Shown: piece by piece, positions 22,839 to 30,843 of the stretch
Position numbering within the stretch: the first letter of the stretch is position 1
Layout of the letters: each line of letters starts with the position of its first letter
NCBI GenBank assembly: GCA_028289245.1
Contig: JAQGGT010000007.1
Coordinates: 62,001-126,000, forward strand
Source: Candidatus Saccharimonadota bacterium
Lineage (GTDB): Bacteria > Patescibacteriota > Saccharimonadia > Saccharimonadales > UBA4665
DNA length: 64,000 nucleotides
Reading direction: 5' to 3'
Translations under genes and position numbers: made by a program
The notes under the pieces: generated by a model
Databases searched by the model: none
What the model was told of the DNA's origin: nothing
What the model saw: only the letters and a program-made list of their open reading frames with translations

Positions 22839-23126
22839 TTAGCCGGTGACGCGCTTTTGGGTCGGGCGCTGTGACTTCAGGACGATGGACTGCAATTCTT
22901 TGAAGATTGGGAACTGCTTGTTGGTAGAATAAACTTTGGTGTTGCCCTGGCGCTCAGAAACCAGGAAGCCGACTTTTTCGAGGCGCTTAAGCTCGCGCTG
23001 GATGTTGCCGGCGTCCTCTTTGATGAGTTTGGCAAGCCCGCGAACGTGCGTCTTAAAGTCTGGGTATTTAGCATAAATGACGATAATTTTGCGTCGTACC
23101 CGTGATGTAATAAAAATATCTAGCAT
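22839..23126 (-). CDS. Small winged-helix DNA-binding protein
   Basis: 95 aa from M-L-D-I-F at 23126. Pattern of helix - H-V-R-G-L-A-K-L-I-K-E-D-A-G-N-I-Q-R-E-L-K-R-L-E - beta wing (G-F-L-V-S-E-R-Q-G-N-T-K-V-Y-S) is that of ArsR/MarR-like winged helices that precede nucleotidyltransferases in many genomes. No cysteine metal site. Targets unknown. A -10 TATAAT lies 15 nt upstream. Confidence 0.82.
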   Translation of the reverse strand: MLDIFITSRVRRKIIVIYAKYPDFKTHVRGLAKLIKEDAGNIQRELKRLEKVGFLVSERQGNTKVYSTNKQFPIFKELQSIVLKSQRPTQKRVTG

Positions 23127-23141
23127 GTGAAATGGCCCCTT

Positions 23142-23147
23142 ATTATA
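23142..23147 (-). promoter_or_regulatory. -10 of the winged-helix gene
   Basis: TATAAT, 15 nt before ATG 23126; a short leader with AAGGGG as possible SD. Confidence 0.5.
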
Positions 23148-23285
23148 GTCGCGGCATGTCCGCAAAAGTCTCCGCGCGCTTGTATTGTCAATCGAACAAC
23201 GTCAAGATTTAGTATACGCAGCTGAGGATTTTTTGGCAACCATGTTTTTGGAGATTTTGCCACTTCCCCGTCGCGTATGTCCGCC

Positions 23286-23951
23286 TTACGGAGAGAAGCT
23301 AAAGTTGGGCAAGATGATGTTGTTGAAATCGGAAATATATTGCGCACCCTCGGTCCAAACTTCGATGGTTTTGTCGCGCAATGGCAGGACTACCATCGAG
23401 ACCGTGTGATTGGTGGTGAGACTGCCCTCAACACGAACGCCGATGGCGCTGGGAACTTTGGGCAAGGCATAGGGCGCAACCGTAATCTTGCCGCTCTGCT
23501 GGCGGTCACGGAAGTCCGCCAAGACAGAGCTATAAGCCCGGCCGATGACTTGGTAGCGGAGGGCGAAAGTTGAATTCGGGTCGGTAGCGGTGGGGACGGT
23601 CTGCGGATTGGCAAAACCATCGAGCTGCGAACCATTTGAGCCCGAAGTACTGACGTAATTACTCCAGGTTTTGGGGTACAGCACGACCAGACTGCCGAGC
23701 GCCTCTGGGCCGGTATAGGTCCGGAGCGGGTTTTTCTCGGCTTGGGCGAACTGTGTATCTTTTTCCGTGCTCTCTTGCTGCTTCGCGATGGTTACGGCGG
23801 CGCTGACTTTCGCGTCGACGTTATTTTTGTAATCCTGTTTGCCGGAATAGGCCCAGCCGGCAAAACCGAGCGCGGCAATCAGCAAGAGACTGACCAACAC
23901 CAATGGTATTAGCAAACTATCGATGTGACCATCTTGGTTATGCTTTGACAT
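23286..23951 (-). CDS. Membrane-anchored exported protein, unknown
   Basis: 221 aa. Short polar N-terminus, one membrane helix (about 14-35), a charged linker, then an exported alpha/beta domain of about 150 residues with V-V-L-Y-P-K-T-W-S-N-Y-V near residue 89, reminiscent of PsbP-like folds but not decisive. No cysteine or catalytic motif. Monocistronic with a full leaderless promoter. Likely a cell-surface protein. Confidence 0.7.
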   Translation of the reverse strand: MSKHNQDGHIDSLLIPLVLVSLLLIAALGFAGWAYSGKQDYKNNVDAKVSAAVTIAKQQESTEKDTQFAQAEKNPLRTYTGPEALGSLVVLYPKTWSNYVSTSGSNGSQLDGFANPQTVPTATDPNSTFALRYQVIGRAYSSVLADFRDRQQSGKITVAPYALPKVPSAIGVRVEGSLTTNHTVSMVVLPLRDKTIEVWTEGAQYISDFNNIILPNFSFSP

Positions 23952-23957
23952 GTAGTA

Positions 23958-23986
23958 ATGGTAGCGAAGTTTGGTTACGGGCGCAA
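23958..23986 (-). promoter_or_regulatory. Promoter of the 221-aa exported protein (leaderless)
   Basis: -35 TTGCGC (23981-23986), 17-bp spacer, -10 TACCAT (23958-23963), 6 nt to ATG 23951. It lies inside the end of the preceding gene. Confidence 0.6.
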
Positions 23987-24475
23987 GCTGTTGTGGTCGT
24001 AGAGGAAGACGCCCTCCAGTTGGCGCACCGGTTTGGCGCCCGGTACCGGAAAGGCGAAACTCACTAATTTGACAGAATCATCACAATCTTGAATAATTTT
24101 ATTACTCAGCCGTTTCATATATTTTGGCAATAGAAACACAAATACCGCTTGGCTCGGTGGCCACTGGGCCGACCAGAAATTACCGCATACTACCCTGACC
24201 CGCTTACCATAGCGGCGCGTCCGCATCCAGGCTACCAACGCCAGTAACGGGTTAAGCTCGTAGCCCACTGCCTGCCAACCGCGCTCGGCTGCGGCGATTA
24301 GCACCTTGCCATCGCCACATCCTAGCTCTAGAAGGGTCTCTCCGGACTTAAGATCGGCCAGTTCGAGTGCCGCTTGGACTTGTTTGTTAAGGGTTGGCAG
24401 GTACGGAGCACCGTACAGCAGTACGCCGCCAAAACACAGTAACAGCACAAAAATTACTGCAAACAGTAGCAGCAT
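23975..24475 (-). CDS. Membrane-anchored class I SAM methyltransferase
   Basis: 166 aa. An N-terminal membrane helix (about 3-24) is followed by a short methyltransferase fold: L-L-E-L-G-C-G-D-G-K-V (SAM loop, about 48-58), G-Y-E-L-N-P motif II, and F-V-F-L-L-P-K-Y motif IV. The membrane helix plus this core resembles the small protein-lysine methyltransferases of the ATP-synthase c-subunit/FAM173 group; that comparison is from memory. Starts at the stop of xseB (1-nt overlap), so it belongs to the xseA-xseB operon. Confidence 0.8.
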   Translation of the reverse strand: MLLLFAVIFVLLLCFGGVLLYGAPYLPTLNKQVQAALELADLKSGETLLELGCGDGKVLIAAAERGWQAVGYELNPLLALVAWMRTRRYGKRVRVVCGNFWSAQWPPSQAVFVFLLPKYMKRLSNKIIQDCDDSVKLVSFAFPVPGAKPVRQLEGVFLYDHNSLRP

Positions 24476-24675
24476 CAGGCATCAAACGAAGCTTTGAGCT
24501 TCGTGATTTTATTCTCGGCGTCGGTCAGATAGTGCGTAAGCTCAGCTACCAGCTTGAGTCCCTGCTCGTACGTGGCAACCGCTACGTCGACATCGAGTTG
24601 TTCGTCTTGCAGGGCAACCAGCACCGCATCAAGCTCAGCGCGGACGGTTTGATAATTGCGGGTTTGTTTAGCCAT
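24475..24675 (-). CDS. xseB: Exodeoxyribonuclease VII small subunit
   Basis: 66 aa. Contains L-D-V-D-V-A-V-A-T-Y-E-Q-G-L-K-L-V-A-E, the XseB signature (L-e-x-a-l-x-x-Y-e-x-G), flanked by coiled coil. Multiple XseB copies bind one XseA to form the nuclease. Overlaps the end of xseA by 8 nt. Confidence 0.92.
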   Translation of the reverse strand: MAKQTRNYQTVRAELDAVLVALQDEQLDVDVAVATYEQGLKLVAELTHYLTDAENKITKLKASFDA

Positions 24676-25807
24676 GGGTCTCCTCTTCTATTCCAGTATA
24701 CGTGGCCGCAGCCCGGCCGTCAGCTAGTTGTAGGCTAAGTGGTTGGCCCGGCTTGAGCTGGGCAACGCTGCGCAGTGCCCGGCCATCGGTCCGGACAATG
24801 GCGTAGCCGCGGCGCAGGATAGCCGCCGGGTTAAGCGCCGACAGCAGGCGGCTCTGGTCCTGTAGATTGCGGGCTTCGCGCTGCAAACGATCGTCAGTAA
24901 TTTCAGCCAGCTCATCCGCTAACGCCAGGAGTTCATCCTGAGCGCCGCGCAGGATGGCCGCACCGTAGTAATCAAGCTGACGGGCAGCTTCGGCAAGCTC
25001 GGCCTGGACGCTGAGACGGTCCGGCACCAGTAACTCGGCCGCGTTGCTCGGCGTACTGGCTCGCAGGTCGGCCGCCAGCTCAGCCAGGCTGGTATCGATC
25101 TCATGGCCGATTGCTACCACGGTGATAATCCGGCTAGCCGCTACGGCCCGAGTGACCTGCTCGGTGCTGAAGGCCGCCAAATCTTCCGGGCTGCCACCGC
25201 CCCGGATTAGTACCAGCACCTCGGGTGGCTCGGCTAAGGCATTAAATTGCCCGATCGCGGCCACAATCTGAGCCGGTGCGATTTCACCCTGCACTTGCAC
25301 ATCAATCAACTGCATATCGATGCCGCCCCAACGCGCACTGATGATCTTAGTAAAATCAGCGTAGGCTGCCGATTGCGACGACGCCACCAGCCCAATCGAG
25401 GCCGGCGGATACGGGACCAGCCGCTTGCGCGCCGGGTCAAATAAACCTTCTCTATCGAGCTGCTTGAGCAACAGGTCGGCGGCGCGCCGAATAGTACCCT
25501 CACCAGCCAGGGTTATCGACTGCACCGTCACGCTAAAGCCATACTGAGCATGCATGCGCGGCATGCCGCGGACATTGAGTAGCATACCGTCTTCCAGGGG
25601 CCCCGGCAGTTGGTAGACCGTGCCAAAGAATTTAACCGTGGCGCCCTCATCCTTCAGGTCAAAGTAAATCCATTTGTTTTTGCTAACCCGCAGATTGGCC
25701 AGCTCGCCACTGATGATAATATCGGGCATGGCATACTCAAACGTCTGGTTTGTGAGGGCCACAAATTCACTGACGCTGACTGACAGACTATGAATTTCCT
25801 CACGCAT
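24668..25807 (-). CDS. xseA: Exodeoxyribonuclease VII large subunit
   Basis: 379 aa, slightly short for XseA. N-terminal OB fold (about 5-100: S-G-E-L-A-N-L-R-V-S-K-N-K-W-I-Y-F-D), catalytic domain with G-L-V-A-S-S-Q-S-A-A-Y-A-D-F (about 160), L-I-R-G-G-G-S-P-E-D-L (about 200), A-I-G-H-E-I-D-T-S-L (about 232) and S-T-P-S-N-A-A-E. The coiled-coil C-terminus is reduced. Degrades single-stranded DNA from both ends. Second in the flippase-like/xseA/xseB/methyltransferase operon. Confidence 0.95.
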   Translation of the reverse strand: MREEIHSLSVSVSEFVALTNQTFEYAMPDIIISGELANLRVSKNKWIYFDLKDEGATVKFFGTVYQLPGPLEDGMLLNVRGMPRMHAQYGFSVTVQSITLAGEGTIRRAADLLLKQLDREGLFDPARKRLVPYPPASIGLVASSQSAAYADFTKIISARWGGIDMQLIDVQVQGEIAPAQIVAAIGQFNALAEPPEVLVLIRGGGSPEDLAAFSTEQVTRAVAASRIITVVAIGHEIDTSLAELAADLRASTPSNAAELLVPDRLSVQAELAEAARQLDYYGAAILRGAQDELLALADELAEITDDRLQREARNLQDQSRLLSALNPAAILRRGYAIVRTDGRALRSVAQLKPGQPLSLQLADGRAAATYTGIEEETHG

Positions 25808-26861
25808 GGTTGTCCGCTGGCTTGGCGCCGGATTCGGCTAAGGTTTTTTGGTAATAGTAATAACCCGGTGGCACCTGAATGATTGTAGTGACAATACGAT
25901 ACATCACCGTGGCCGGCAGACTGAGGCCCGGCGGAATCCCCGCCGAACCAAGCACCGAGATCATCAGCGCTTCATACACGCCGACCCCGCCCGGCAGCAC
26001 GGAGACTAGACCGGCGAAATTTGCCACCGCGTAGGCTAAAATTACCGCACCGATGTTCACTACGTCCCCGAAGGCCAGATACACCACGTAGGCCGCGGCA
26101 ACTTCTGTCGCGTTCATGATAAAGGCGTACGCAAAAGGCCAGCGTAGTGACCGCCATTCGTGGCGGAGCAACTGATAATTATTATGAAAATCGTTAAAGA
26201 GGCCTTTGGCATTATCGATGTTGATGGTTTCGGGCGATTTCGGGCGGACAACTCGCAGTAACCGGTTGAGCAAGCGCGTAATGAACAAGAACGAGGCGTT
26301 AATCCGCCTTTTATCGCCGACAATATAGGCAAAGATAGCGTTGCCAACCAGCAACAGCGTTGACAGCGCCGTCCCGACTAGCAGCAAAATGCCGTTCACC
26401 TTGCCCACTACGGCCAGCGCGATCAAACCGACAATAATCAGCACTTGAAACGATAAAAATGTCAATGCCAGCTTCATGACCTGCACTAGCGTGGCTTGGA
26501 CACCGCTAATCTGTTCGTCGCGGCGCATCCGCAGCCCAAAATACGAAATACCAGTGACGCCACCACTCGGGAAAATGTGGTTCACGAAATTGAGTTCGAG
26601 CGACGTGCGGAAGAGAAACCTATATTTCAGTTTGGTGCCAATCACCGCGAACAGATGTTGATACAACTTCGTCTGCCCATGATAATTCAGCAGTTCAATC
26701 GGTATCAAGAGCGCCAAAATCCACAAATTAATATGCTTGAGGTCGCCCAGCGTGCTGCCAAGTTGATCGCGACTAAAGAAAACTAGCAGCGCCAGCGCCG
26801 CCAGCGTCGCTAGGTTGAGCAGCAATTTCCACCGCCGCATAAAGAATGAAGTCTGCGCCAT
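25800..26861 (-). CDS. Lysylphosphatidylglycerol synthase TM-like (UPF0104) membrane protein
   Basis: 353 aa with about eight membrane helices. Features of the LPG_synthase_TM/AglD family: F-P-S-G-G-V-T-G near residue 97 and L-P-G-G-V-G-V-Y-E near 305. Family members flip or transfer lipid-linked headgroups; the catalytic synthase domain of MprF is absent, so only the membrane module is present. First gene of the xseA operon. -10 TAAAAT ends 6 nt before its ATG, back-to-back with the divergent Trm11-like gene. Confidence 0.85.
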   Translation of the reverse strand: MAQTSFFMRRWKLLLNLATLAALALLVFFSRDQLGSTLGDLKHINLWILALLIPIELLNYHGQTKLYQHLFAVIGTKLKYRFLFRTSLELNFVNHIFPSGGVTGISYFGLRMRRDEQISGVQATLVQVMKLALTFLSFQVLIIVGLIALAVVGKVNGILLLVGTALSTLLLVGNAIFAYIVGDKRRINASFLFITRLLNRLLRVVRPKSPETINIDNAKGLFNDFHNNYQLLRHEWRSLRWPFAYAFIMNATEVAAAYVVYLAFGDVVNIGAVILAYAVANFAGLVSVLPGGVGVYEALMISVLGSAGIPPGLSLPATVMYRIVTTIIQVPPGYYYYQKTLAESGAKPADNHA

Positions 26862-26867
26862 AGCAGT

Positions 26868-26873
26868 ATTTTA
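26868..26873 (-). promoter_or_regulatory. -10 of the UPF0104-xseAB operon (leaderless)
   Basis: TAAAAT ending 6 nt before ATG 26861; -35 not clear. Confidence 0.42.
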
Positions 26874-26894
26874 AAGCTTCGCCGCCCCAAATGA

Positions 26895-26900
26895 TACACT
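26895..26900 (+). promoter_or_regulatory. Extended -10 of the Trm11-like gene (leaderless)
   Basis: TGA-TACACT ending 6 nt before ATG 26907; weak -35. Confidence 0.48.
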
Positions 26901-26906
26901 GGTGAC

Positions 26907-28151
26907 ATGCAATCACTCCTTATTTTGGGCCGGCAGCCCTCGCTCGGTCTGGCCGAACTCGAAAGTTTGTACGGGGCTGAGGCCGTTCGCCGCGCCGGCT
27001 CCAGCGCGGCAATTGTCGACGTTGACCCCTGCCTGCTCGCCTTCGACCGCCTCGGCGGTTCCATCAAATTCTGCAAAGTTCTGACCACTCTCGACACCAC
27101 TGTCTGGAAAGATATCGAGAGATTCCTGCTACAAGTCTCGCCCGGCCATTCCCAGCAAATGCCCGAGGGCAAAATGTACCTCGGCCTCAGCGTGCAAGGC
27201 CTCAGCGTCAACATCCGCCAGATCGAGGCCACCGGTCTCAGCCTCAAAAAAGCCATCCGAGCCACCGGCCGCCCCGTCCGCCTGATACCAAACAAAGAGC
27301 TGGAACTATCCAGCGCCACCGTCTTCCACAATAGACTCGTCAGCGACCACGGCTGGGAGCTAGTATTTATCCGCGACGGCCAGCAAACCATCATCGCCCA
27401 GACCGTTAAAATCCAAAATATCGACAGCTACACCCGCCGCGACCGCGACCGGCCCAAGCGCGACGCTCGCGTCGGCATGCTGCCACCCAAACTAGCCCAA
27501 ATCCTCATCAACCTTGGCGCCGGCCGCTTGCCGGAGGACACGCTAGAATCAATCTGCGACATCCCGGCTGGCCAGCCGATACCGCTTACATTGCTCAACA
27601 AACGCATCCTCGACCCCTTCTGTGGCACCGGTGTGGTACTCCAGGAAGCCCTGCTGATGGGCTACGGCGCCGTTGGTAGCGACCTCGAGCCGCGCATGGT
27701 CGAATATACCCGTGCCAACCTCGACTGGCTGCAGGGCTGGTCCGGCTTTGAGGCTACCACCGCCGTCACCCAAGGCGACGCCACCGCCCACAACTGGGCC
27801 GCACCAGAGTTCCAGTTCGACTTCGTGGCCTGCGAAACTTACCTTGGCAAGGCCTTCACTGGCACGCCCCGGCCCGAGACGCTCGCCGAGACCATGGGCG
27901 ATTGTAATCTGATCATCAGTAAATTTCTGAAGAATATCGGCAAGCAAATCAAGCCCGGCACTCGCCTGTGCCTGGCCGTTCCCGCCTGGCAAATGCGTCC
28001 CAATCAATTTCGCCACCTACCCCTTATTGACCAGATAGACGAGTTGGGCTATAATCAGGTAAGTTTTGAGCACTGCCGGGCTGATCAACTCCTCTATTAC
28101 AGAGCCGATCAGATTGTCGCCCGCCAGCTCATCGTAATTATCAAGAAGTAA
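26907..28151 (+). CDS. Trm11/TrmG10-like RNA methyltransferase with altered motif IV
   Basis: 414 aa. N-terminal ferredoxin/THUMP-like region, then the methyltransferase core: I-L-D-P-F-C-G-T-G-V-V-L-Q-E-A near 235 (SAM loop) and G-S-D-L-E-P-R-M near 259. Trm11 and TrmG10 make m2G/m2,2G10 in tRNA using D-P-P-Y; here the expected motif IV reads A-C-E-T-Y-L-G-K near 311, so target base or chemistry may differ. Codons are rich in C-ending forms. Followed 11 bp later by rpmA, in a two-gene operon on the plus strand. Confidence 0.82.
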   Translation: MQSLLILGRQPSLGLAELESLYGAEAVRRAGSSAAIVDVDPCLLAFDRLGGSIKFCKVLTTLDTTVWKDIERFLLQVSPGHSQQMPEGKMYLGLSVQGLSVNIRQIEATGLSLKKAIRATGRPVRLIPNKELELSSATVFHNRLVSDHGWELVFIRDGQQTIIAQTVKIQNIDSYTRRDRDRPKRDARVGMLPPKLAQILINLGAGRLPEDTLESICDIPAGQPIPLTLLNKRILDPFCGTGVVLQEALLMGYGAVGSDLEPRMVEYTRANLDWLQGWSGFEATTAVTQGDATAHNWAAPEFQFDFVACETYLGKAFTGTPRPETLAETMGDCNLIISKFLKNIGKQIKPGTRLCLAVPAWQMRPNQFRHLPLIDQIDELGYNQVSFEHCRADQLLYYRADQIVARQLIVIIKK

Positions 28152-28162
28152 GAGGACACCCC

Positions 28163-28444
28163 ATGTCACACGTGAAAGCAGGCGGTACCGCCAAAAATAC
28201 CCGCGATAGTCCCGGCCAACGCCTCGGCGTTAAGCTGTTTGGCGGCCAAAAAGTTAAAACCGGCCAAGTCATCGTCCGCCAAGTCGGCATGAGCAAGCGT
28301 GGCGGCGTCGGCACCAAAGTCAGCGCCAATTACACCATCCACGCTGATCGCGACGGCATCGTCAACTTCTCCAGCCGCAAAGTTCGCCTCTTCTCCGGCA
28401 AGAGCGTCCGCCGCACCGAAGTCACCGTCGTCGACGCTGTCTAA
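28163..28444 (+). CDS. rpmA: 50S ribosomal protein bL27
   Basis: 93 aa. A-G-G-T-A-K-N-T-R-D-S-P-G-Q-R-L-G-V-K follows the short N-terminal arm that reaches the peptidyl-transferase centre. The usual partner rplU (bL21) is absent; the gene is paired with the Trm11-like methyltransferase. SD AGAGGA before ATG. A bidirectional terminator follows. The N-terminus begins M-S-H-V-K-A-G-G, with no sign of a cleaved extension. Confidence 0.95.
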   Translation: MSHVKAGGTAKNTRDSPGQRLGVKLFGGQKVKTGQVIVRQVGMSKRGGVGTKVSANYTIHADRDGIVNFSSRKVRLFSGKSVRRTEVTVVDAV

Positions 28445-28465
28445 TCTAGATTGCTGTCCATTAAT

Positions 28466-28490
28466 AAAATAGCCCCGCGGGGCTATTTTT
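28466..28490. terminator. Bidirectional intrinsic terminator
   Basis: Self-complementary core AGCCCCGCGGGGCT (28471-28484) flanked by AAAAT and ATTTTT, so both strands give a GC stem plus T-tract. It ends rpmA (+) and also overlaps the stop codon of the 451-aa minus-strand gene. Confidence 0.93.
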
Positions 28491-29844
28491 AGGAAGCGAG
28501 TTGCTCGGCCAAAGCCTTAAGTTGACGTATCTGTTCTACTGCTTGTTCATTTCGTTCACGATCGGCATTTGCCGCGCGCGGTAAGTCCTGGCTGGCTGCT
28601 TCCATTTGGTTGATCACGCGATGTATCATACCAGCCGCTTCTTCAAGCGAACCACGGCTACCACGCAGGCCGTACTCTAAGTTATCGGATATAGTGTCCA
28701 GCATCCGACCACTAGGCAACTCATCGAGCATACGCATCATACTACCAGGCTGGCGCAGTGTAAGGATCGTCTCGTGTAACTGGCGCATACTCTCATCCAT
28801 CGATTCGAGCGATTGTACGTTTTGGCGCAACTCGTCTTCGGCCGTGAGGCCTTTATTATCTTCTACGGCCTTAGCGCGCGATTTAACATCGTCCTCAACA
28901 CCATCGTACTTGGCTTTCTCTGGGTCTTCACTCATCTGCTTGACGCCCAGCTTGGTATGTTGAACGTTAGCAACTACATAGCCGGCTACTTCCTCGACGT
29001 TAGTCGTTAGGGACCTGCCTTCATTCTGACCCTCCTCCAAGGCATTGCCGGCACGGCGTTGCGCCGCAGAATAATCTTCGATTGCTTGACGGATACGACG
29101 GCCGGACTGGCGAAGCGCATCAGGATCAGAATAACCCTGTGGGTTCAGCGCTTCTTCGATGACACGAACGTCACGGCGTAACTGGTCGGTAAGCTCGCCA
29201 ATGCCAGCGGTCAAACTACTCGCTATCGCCGTAGCCTGCTCGCTGCTATATTGCAGGCGATTGCCGATTTGCGGCAGGTTCTCGTTGATGACTTGAGCAG
29301 TCTTAATGCCCATAGCTTTAGTAAGTTTAATGATGGCTTCATCCTGGATAGCCTTAGTTTCGGAGTCGGCTTCGCTCCGCTCGACGTCTTCAACGATACC
29401 TTCCATTGATTCAGTGGCGTCCTCGCTGTGAGCCTCAATTGCAGCTTCGGTAACGGATTCAGCGATTGGAGCTTCTTTATCAAAAGTAGCCTCAGGCACC
29501 GCGTCCGGATCGGCGATAATGCCCTTCTGTATGTTGTAGCCAATCAGACCATAAACAGGCACACCTTTTTGTACCCTCACAACTGCACCATCTTCTCCAA
29601 CACGGTCCAAATGAAGGATAGCGCGTACTGGCTTACCCTCCTCTTGATCAAAACTAGCGACTTTCCAGCCGGGCTCGACGCTGCCGTCTTCTGCAGGGGC
29701 ACCGAGTTCTACGCCATTGATCATGGCTAAGTCTTCTGGTTTAACGAGCTCCTGCCCCGGGATAGGCGGTAGTTGTTCGGCCTGCGTTGGATCAAGCTGG
29801 GCAGTTTGAGGAGCGGTGACTGGTAAAGCTTCGGGGGTGGGCAT
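28489..29844 (-). CDS. Large acidic, helical protein of unknown function
   Basis: 451 aa, no signal peptide or membrane helix. The N-terminus is Pro/Gln-rich (about 1-30), followed by a small beta-type domain (about 50-110) and a long, acidic, helical C-terminal half (about 125-450) with many Glu/Asp/Arg/Gln residues, probably coiled coil. No family recognised. Leader of about 32 nt is A-rich without a clear SD; strong promoter at 29883-29911. Likely related in regulation to the 124-aa gene upstream, whose promoter shares an unusual core. Confidence 0.72.
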   Translation of the reverse strand: MPTPEALPVTAPQTAQLDPTQAEQLPPIPGQELVKPEDLAMINGVELGAPAEDGSVEPGWKVASFDQEEGKPVRAILHLDRVGEDGAVVRVQKGVPVYGLIGYNIQKGIIADPDAVPEATFDKEAPIAESVTEAAIEAHSEDATESMEGIVEDVERSEADSETKAIQDEAIIKLTKAMGIKTAQVINENLPQIGNRLQYSSEQATAIASSLTAGIGELTDQLRRDVRVIEEALNPQGYSDPDALRQSGRRIRQAIEDYSAAQRRAGNALEEGQNEGRSLTTNVEEVAGYVVANVQHTKLGVKQMSEDPEKAKYDGVEDDVKSRAKAVEDNKGLTAEDELRQNVQSLESMDESMRQLHETILTLRQPGSMMRMLDELPSGRMLDTISDNLEYGLRGSRGSLEEAAGMIHRVINQMEAASQDLPRAANADRERNEQAVEQIRQLKALAEQLAS

Positions 29845-29882
29845 GACTTGGAGTTTCTTTTTGTTTTATTGTTCTATAGCTC

Positions 29883-29911
29883 ATAATAGCATAAGTTTTA
29901 TGAAATGTCAA
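29883..29911 (-). promoter_or_regulatory. Strong promoter of the 451-aa gene
   Basis: -35 TTGACA (29906-29911), 17-bp spacer, extended -10 TGC-TATTAT (29883-29888). Contains CTTATGCTA shared with the next promoter. Confidence 0.72.
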
Positions 29912-29920
29912 TTAGGTGAG

Positions 29921-30295
29921 CTAGGACTTGTTGCTGCGGACTTTGGCGATAATTTTAGAGATTGCGGATGGCCCTTTGTGGGCGTCCATCAGCCGCTCGA
30001 AGTTTTCTTGCTTCTGAGGAATTGCTTTTTGGATAATTTCATTCTCGGCAGCGACAGCATCGGCCAGCGCCTGGCCGACATTTTCTGGTGGCTTGGGTGC
30101 CTCACCCGAGCCTAAAAGACCAGGGATGGCAAACTTCGATGGGTCTTCCGTATCAAGTAAGGCTCTGTCGTGCTCATCGGTAGGATCGAGCTGACCACGT
30201 AGCTCAGCCATGTCATGCTGCATTTGCTGGTCTTGAGCAACTGCCTGTTCGTGGGCTTCCAGGTCGATAATCTGATGTTGGTTTTCGGTAGACAT
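29921..30295 (-). CDS. Small acidic helical protein, unknown
   Basis: 124 aa, no membrane segment. Rich in Gln, Asp and Glu in the first half; a Pro/Gly-rich hinge (about 58-75) leads to a helical, more basic C-terminus. Not recognised. Its ATG lies 6 nt after the -10, so leaderless. The promoter core CTTATGCTA matches that of the 451-aa gene, suggesting joint expression. Confidence 0.66.
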   Translation of the reverse strand: MSTENQHQIIDLEAHEQAVAQDQQMQHDMAELRGQLDPTDEHDRALLDTEDPSKFAIPGLLGSGEAPKPPENVGQALADAVAAENEIIQKAIPQKQENFERLMDAHKGPSAISKIIAKVRSNKS

Positions 30296-30301
30296 GCTTA
30301 A

Positions 30302-30330
30302 ACATTAGCATAAGCTTTGTATTTTGTCAA
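30302..30330 (-). promoter_or_regulatory. Promoter of the 124-aa gene (leaderless)
   Basis: -35 TTGACA (30325-30330), 17-bp spacer, extended -10 TGC-TAATGT (30302-30307), 6 nt to ATG 30295. Confidence 0.7.
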
Positions 30331-30351
30331 TTTGAGGACTTCCCTGTGTGA

Positions 30352-30771
30352 TTAGTTTGAGCCGAGGTGGGCTTTGATGCGGTCGACAACGTCGGCGATG
30401 ACAACTTGTGATTTAACGAGATACTCATCGACGCCGAGGGCTTCGGCACGGGATTTGTCGGATTCTTGACTGAGAGCGGTGAGCATGATGATCTTGAGGT
30501 TGGCGGTCTCAGGAGTATTGCGGAGAATATCCAGGACGTCGAAGCCGGAGACTTTGGGCATCATGACGTCGAGCAGCACTAAGTCCGGGTGATAACTGAG
30601 CGCGGAAGCGAGAGCTTCTTCGCCATTAGCGACGCGCCGGATGTCCATGCCTTCGGCCTGAAGGCGCTGGACATAAACGCTGGCGAGGGCGTCATCGTCC
30701 TCGACTAGCAGAATGCGCTTGGCGTGGGTCGGTGCTTGGAAGGTGGCGGGAGGTGTTGCGTTTGGATCCAT
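30352..30771 (-). CDS. Stand-alone response regulator (receiver only)
   Basis: 139 aa from the ATG at 30771. Complete receiver: V-E-D-D-D acidic pocket, D-L-V-L-L-D-V-M-M-P with the phosphoacceptor Asp intact, Thr in M-L-T-A, and Lys in L-V-K-S. A Pro/Ala-rich N-terminal tail precedes it and no output domain follows. An upstream in-frame ATG at 30780 lies within the -10 box, so it is not the start. No histidine kinase is nearby. Confidence 0.9.
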   Translation of the reverse strand: MDPNATPPATFQAPTHAKRILLVEDDDALASVYVQRLQAEGMDIRRVANGEEALASALSYHPDLVLLDVMMPKVSGFDVLDILRNTPETANLKIIMLTALSQESDKSRAEALGVDEYLVKSQVVIADVVDRIKAHLGSN

Positions 30772-30778
30772 ACTGCTC

Positions 30779-30807
30779 ATGGTAGCGCATCTAGCCTCTC
30801 AGATCAA
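30779..30807 (-). promoter_or_regulatory. Promoter of the receiver gene (leaderless)
   Basis: -35 TTGATC (30802-30807), 17-bp spacer, -10 TACCAT (30779-30784), 7 nt to ATG 30771. Confidence 0.65.
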
Positions 30808-30843
30808 CCCAGGCCACCAGCTAGGCGGCAGATTCGGCGACTC

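Noticed and set aside
23185-23573. Plus-strand ORFs around 23.2-23.6 kb
   Set aside because: They are antisense to the 221-aa exported protein or lie in its short downstream gap, with no SD or promoter.
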